Source: an uncultured Lachnospiraceae bacterium | Lineage (GTDB): Bacteria; Bacillota; Clostridia; Lachnospirales; Lachnospiraceae | Length of the DNA: 30,402 nucleotides | Assembly (NCBI GenBank): GCA_910586955.1 | Contig: CAJUMM010000032.1 | Span: 1-30,402, forward strand | Reading direction: 5' to 3' | Part shown: one piece after another, positions 29,116 to 30,402 of the stretch | Numbering within the stretch: the first letter of the stretch is position 1 | How the letters are laid out: the number at the start of each line of letters is the position of its first letter | Notes under the pieces: model-generated | What the model was told of the DNA's origin: nothing | What the model saw: the letters and a program-made list of their open reading frames with translations, nothing else | Databases searched by the model: none | Position numbers and translations under genes: made by a program

Positions 29116-30249
29116 TTGAAAATCTTACTGGCACTTATCATATTCAGTTTCATTATTGTGATTCATGAGCTGGGGCATTTTCTTCTGGCAAAACGGGGCG
29201 GCATCCGGGTAAATGAGTTTTCCCTTGGAATGGGGCCGCGGGTTTTGAGCAGGCAGTTTGGGGAGACCCGTTATTCCCTGAAACTTTTTCCCTTTGGGGG
29301 TTCCTGTATGATGGAGGGAGAGGACGGATATGGTCCGGAGACGGATGCGCCGGGCAGTATGATGGAGCGGACGGAGGCTGTAGATGTACTTTCCGGGGAG
29401 AAGAACCGGAGAAGACAGGCGGCTCTGGTAAATGGGATTCCGGAGGATTCCTTTGGGGCTAAGTCCGTGTGGACCCGGATTTCCGTGGTGGCGGCCGGGC
29501 CGGTTTTCAACTTTATTCTGGCTTTTCTCTTGTCCCTGATTGTGATTGGGAGCATCGGCTATGATGCGCCTATTGTGATAGGCTTGACGGAGGGGTATCC
29601 GGCGGCGGAGGCAGGAATACAGCCCGGAGACCGGATTGTAAAGATGAATGATACCAATATCCATGTGTACCGGGAGGTCAGCACCTATATGATGACAAAC
29701 CGGGGCGACGCGGTGGATCTGGTCTATGAGCGGGACGGACAGCGCTATAGGGCTTCCCTGGTTCCCGTACAGGGCGGGGACGGCTCCTATTATCTGGGCC
29801 TTAGGGGCTCCGGTGTGCGCATGAAGGGGAATCTCCTGCAGATTGTAGGCTACAGTGCCTATGAGGTCAAATACTGGATTTCCACTACCATCAAGAGCTT
29901 GGGAATGCTCTTTGGAGGAAAGGTGGAAGCAGACGATGTCTCCGGTCCCGTGGGCATTGTGAATGCCATCGGGGAAACTTACGAGAGCAGCCGGACGGAC
30001 GGTGCTTTCTACGTGTGGCTGAATATGCTCTACATCTCCATCCTTCTCACGGCCAACTTAGGAGTGATGAATCTTCTGCCCCTTCCGGCTCTGGACGGCG
30101 GGCGCCTGGTCTTTCTCCTTCTGGAAGCCGTCCGGGGCAAGGGCATCGATCCCGAGAAGGAAGGCATGGTACATTTTGTGGGGCTTATGGTCTTGATGGT
30201 TTTGATGGTGTTTGTGATGTTTAACGATGTCCGCAATCTTTTGATGTAG
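29116..30249 (+). CDS. rseP: RIP metalloprotease RseP (site-2 protease family)
   Basis: A 377-residue intramembrane zinc protease that cleaves membrane-bound anti-sigma factors or signal-peptide remnants. HELGH (17-21) in the first helix holds the zinc ligands and the catalytic Glu. The PDZ domain is about 150-240 (AAEAGIQPGDRIVKMND). NLLPLPALDGGR (319-330) provides the third zinc ligand (Asp). Between the HELGH-proximal region and AAGPVFNF there is an extra hydrophilic stretch of about 40 residues (71-113, GYGPETDAPGS to PEDSFGA), longer than in many relatives. Start: TTG 29116, with AGGTGG upstream, one base after the dxr stop; an in-frame TTG at 29098 overlaps dxr and is less likely. Confidence 0.93.
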   Translation: MKILLALIIFSFIIVIHELGHFLLAKRGGIRVNEFSLGMGPRVLSRQFGETRYSLKLFPFGGSCMMEGEDGYGPETDAPGSMMERTEAVDVLSGEKNRRRQAALVNGIPEDSFGAKSVWTRISVVAAGPVFNFILAFLLSLIVIGSIGYDAPIVIGLTEGYPAAEAGIQPGDRIVKMNDTNIHVYREVSTYMMTNRGDAVDLVYERDGQRYRASLVPVQGGDGSYYLGLRGSGVRMKGNLLQIVGYSAYEVKYWISTTIKSLGMLFGGKVEADDVSGPVGIVNAIGETYESSRTDGAFYVWLNMLYISILLTANLGVMNLLPLPALDGGRLVFLLLEAVRGKGIDPEKEGMVHFVGLMVLMVLMVFVMFNDVRNLLM

Positions 30250-30296
30250 CGCAGGTACGGCCGGACAAATGATAAAAGGGAAAGGTAACAAGGGGC

Positions 30297-30402
30297 ATGT
30301 TGTTCAGTTCTATGGTATTTCTGTGGGTCTTTCTACCTTTTGTGATCCTGGGAAATACGTGCTTGGGCCTCCTTCCGGTTTCTTCCGGAAAACGGAGGAT
30401 GC
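30297..30402 (+). CDS. N-terminus of probable MBOAT family O-acyltransferase (cut by window edge)
   Basis: Thirty-five codons are visible. The protein opens MLFSSMVFLWVFLPFVILG, the very typical first helix of MBOAT proteins of the AlgI/DltB type, which acylate surface polysaccharides or other polymers. The next residues, LPVSSGKRRM, fit the following loop. AAGGTAACAAGGGG lies upstream of the ATG. The rest is outside the window, so the assignment rests on the N-terminus only. The 47-bp gap after rseP has no clear terminator. Confidence 0.6.
   Translation, partial: MLFSSMVFLWVFLPFVILGNTCLGLLPVSSGKRRM

Noticed and set aside
30250..30296. Sixth copy of the intergenic repeat after rseP
   Set aside because: Only GCCGGACAAATG, an internal part of copy c, is shared; the end boxes are absent.
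1..30402. Prophage, CRISPR, toxin-antitoxin or defence system
   Set aside because: No regular spacer-repeat array, integrase, transposase, capsid or defence-type gene was found; the small ORFs do not form a toxin-antitoxin pair by arrangement.

Overview
The window looks like a chromosomal segment of an anaerobic Firmicute, most likely a Lachnospiraceae-type Clostridium relative. This is inferred from about half GC content, strong AGGAGG-type ribosome binding sites, LicT-type antitermination control, a flavodiiron protein, and the block pyrH-frr-uppS-cdsA-dxr-rseP. No phage, transposase, CRISPR array, rRNA or tRNA was recognised.

Layout. 1-1332 (minus): a MarR regulator followed by a MATE exporter cut by the window edge. 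Their promoter has a palindromic operator filling its spacer. 1561-5458 (plus): a second MATE exporter, an MFS permease, a nitroreductase and a small unknown protein. 5500-16102: two beta-glucoside (aryl or oligo-beta-glucoside) PTS modules. Module 1 is split into three transcripts: 6-phospho-beta-glucosidase plus free EIIA; LicT-type antiterminator on the minus strand; and EIIBC plus an NTF2-like protein. Each transcript has its own promoter, RNA antiterminator (RAT) and overlapping terminator. Module 2 is one operon: a divergent RAT and long terminator, a six-codon mini-ORF, antiterminator, EIIBCA and 6-phospho-beta-glucosidase. 16215-18379: a flavodiiron protein paired with an NYN/OST-HTH putative RNase. 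18536-23536: a branched-chain amino acid ABC transporter (binding protein, two permeases, two ATPases), with a terminator between the binding protein and the rest. 23632-24990: a sodium:alanine-type symporter. 25051-30249: the pyrH-frr-uppS-cdsA-dxr-rseP block, followed by the start of an MBOAT-type acyltransferase.

The genes fit a gut-type saccharolytic anaerobe. PTS transport phosphorylates beta-glucosides on entry, GH1 enzymes cleave the phosphorylated sugars, and LicT-type proteins couple transcription to substrate through PTS-dependent phosphorylation of their PRD domains.

The main things to follow up are these. (1) A family of small intergenic repeats at five places shares end boxes (AACAGCAGRAGCCCGGA and AATGCGGAACTTAAA). 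All lie inside apparent operons and all have the same orientation as transcription. (2) pyrH, normally essential, has lost about 25 nt and is out of frame. (3) Two LicT circuits sit side by side with clearly different RAT sequences. (4) A tandem NTF2-like protein is translationally coupled to a PTS permease. (5) An NYN/OST-HTH protein is co-transcribed with a flavodiiron protein.
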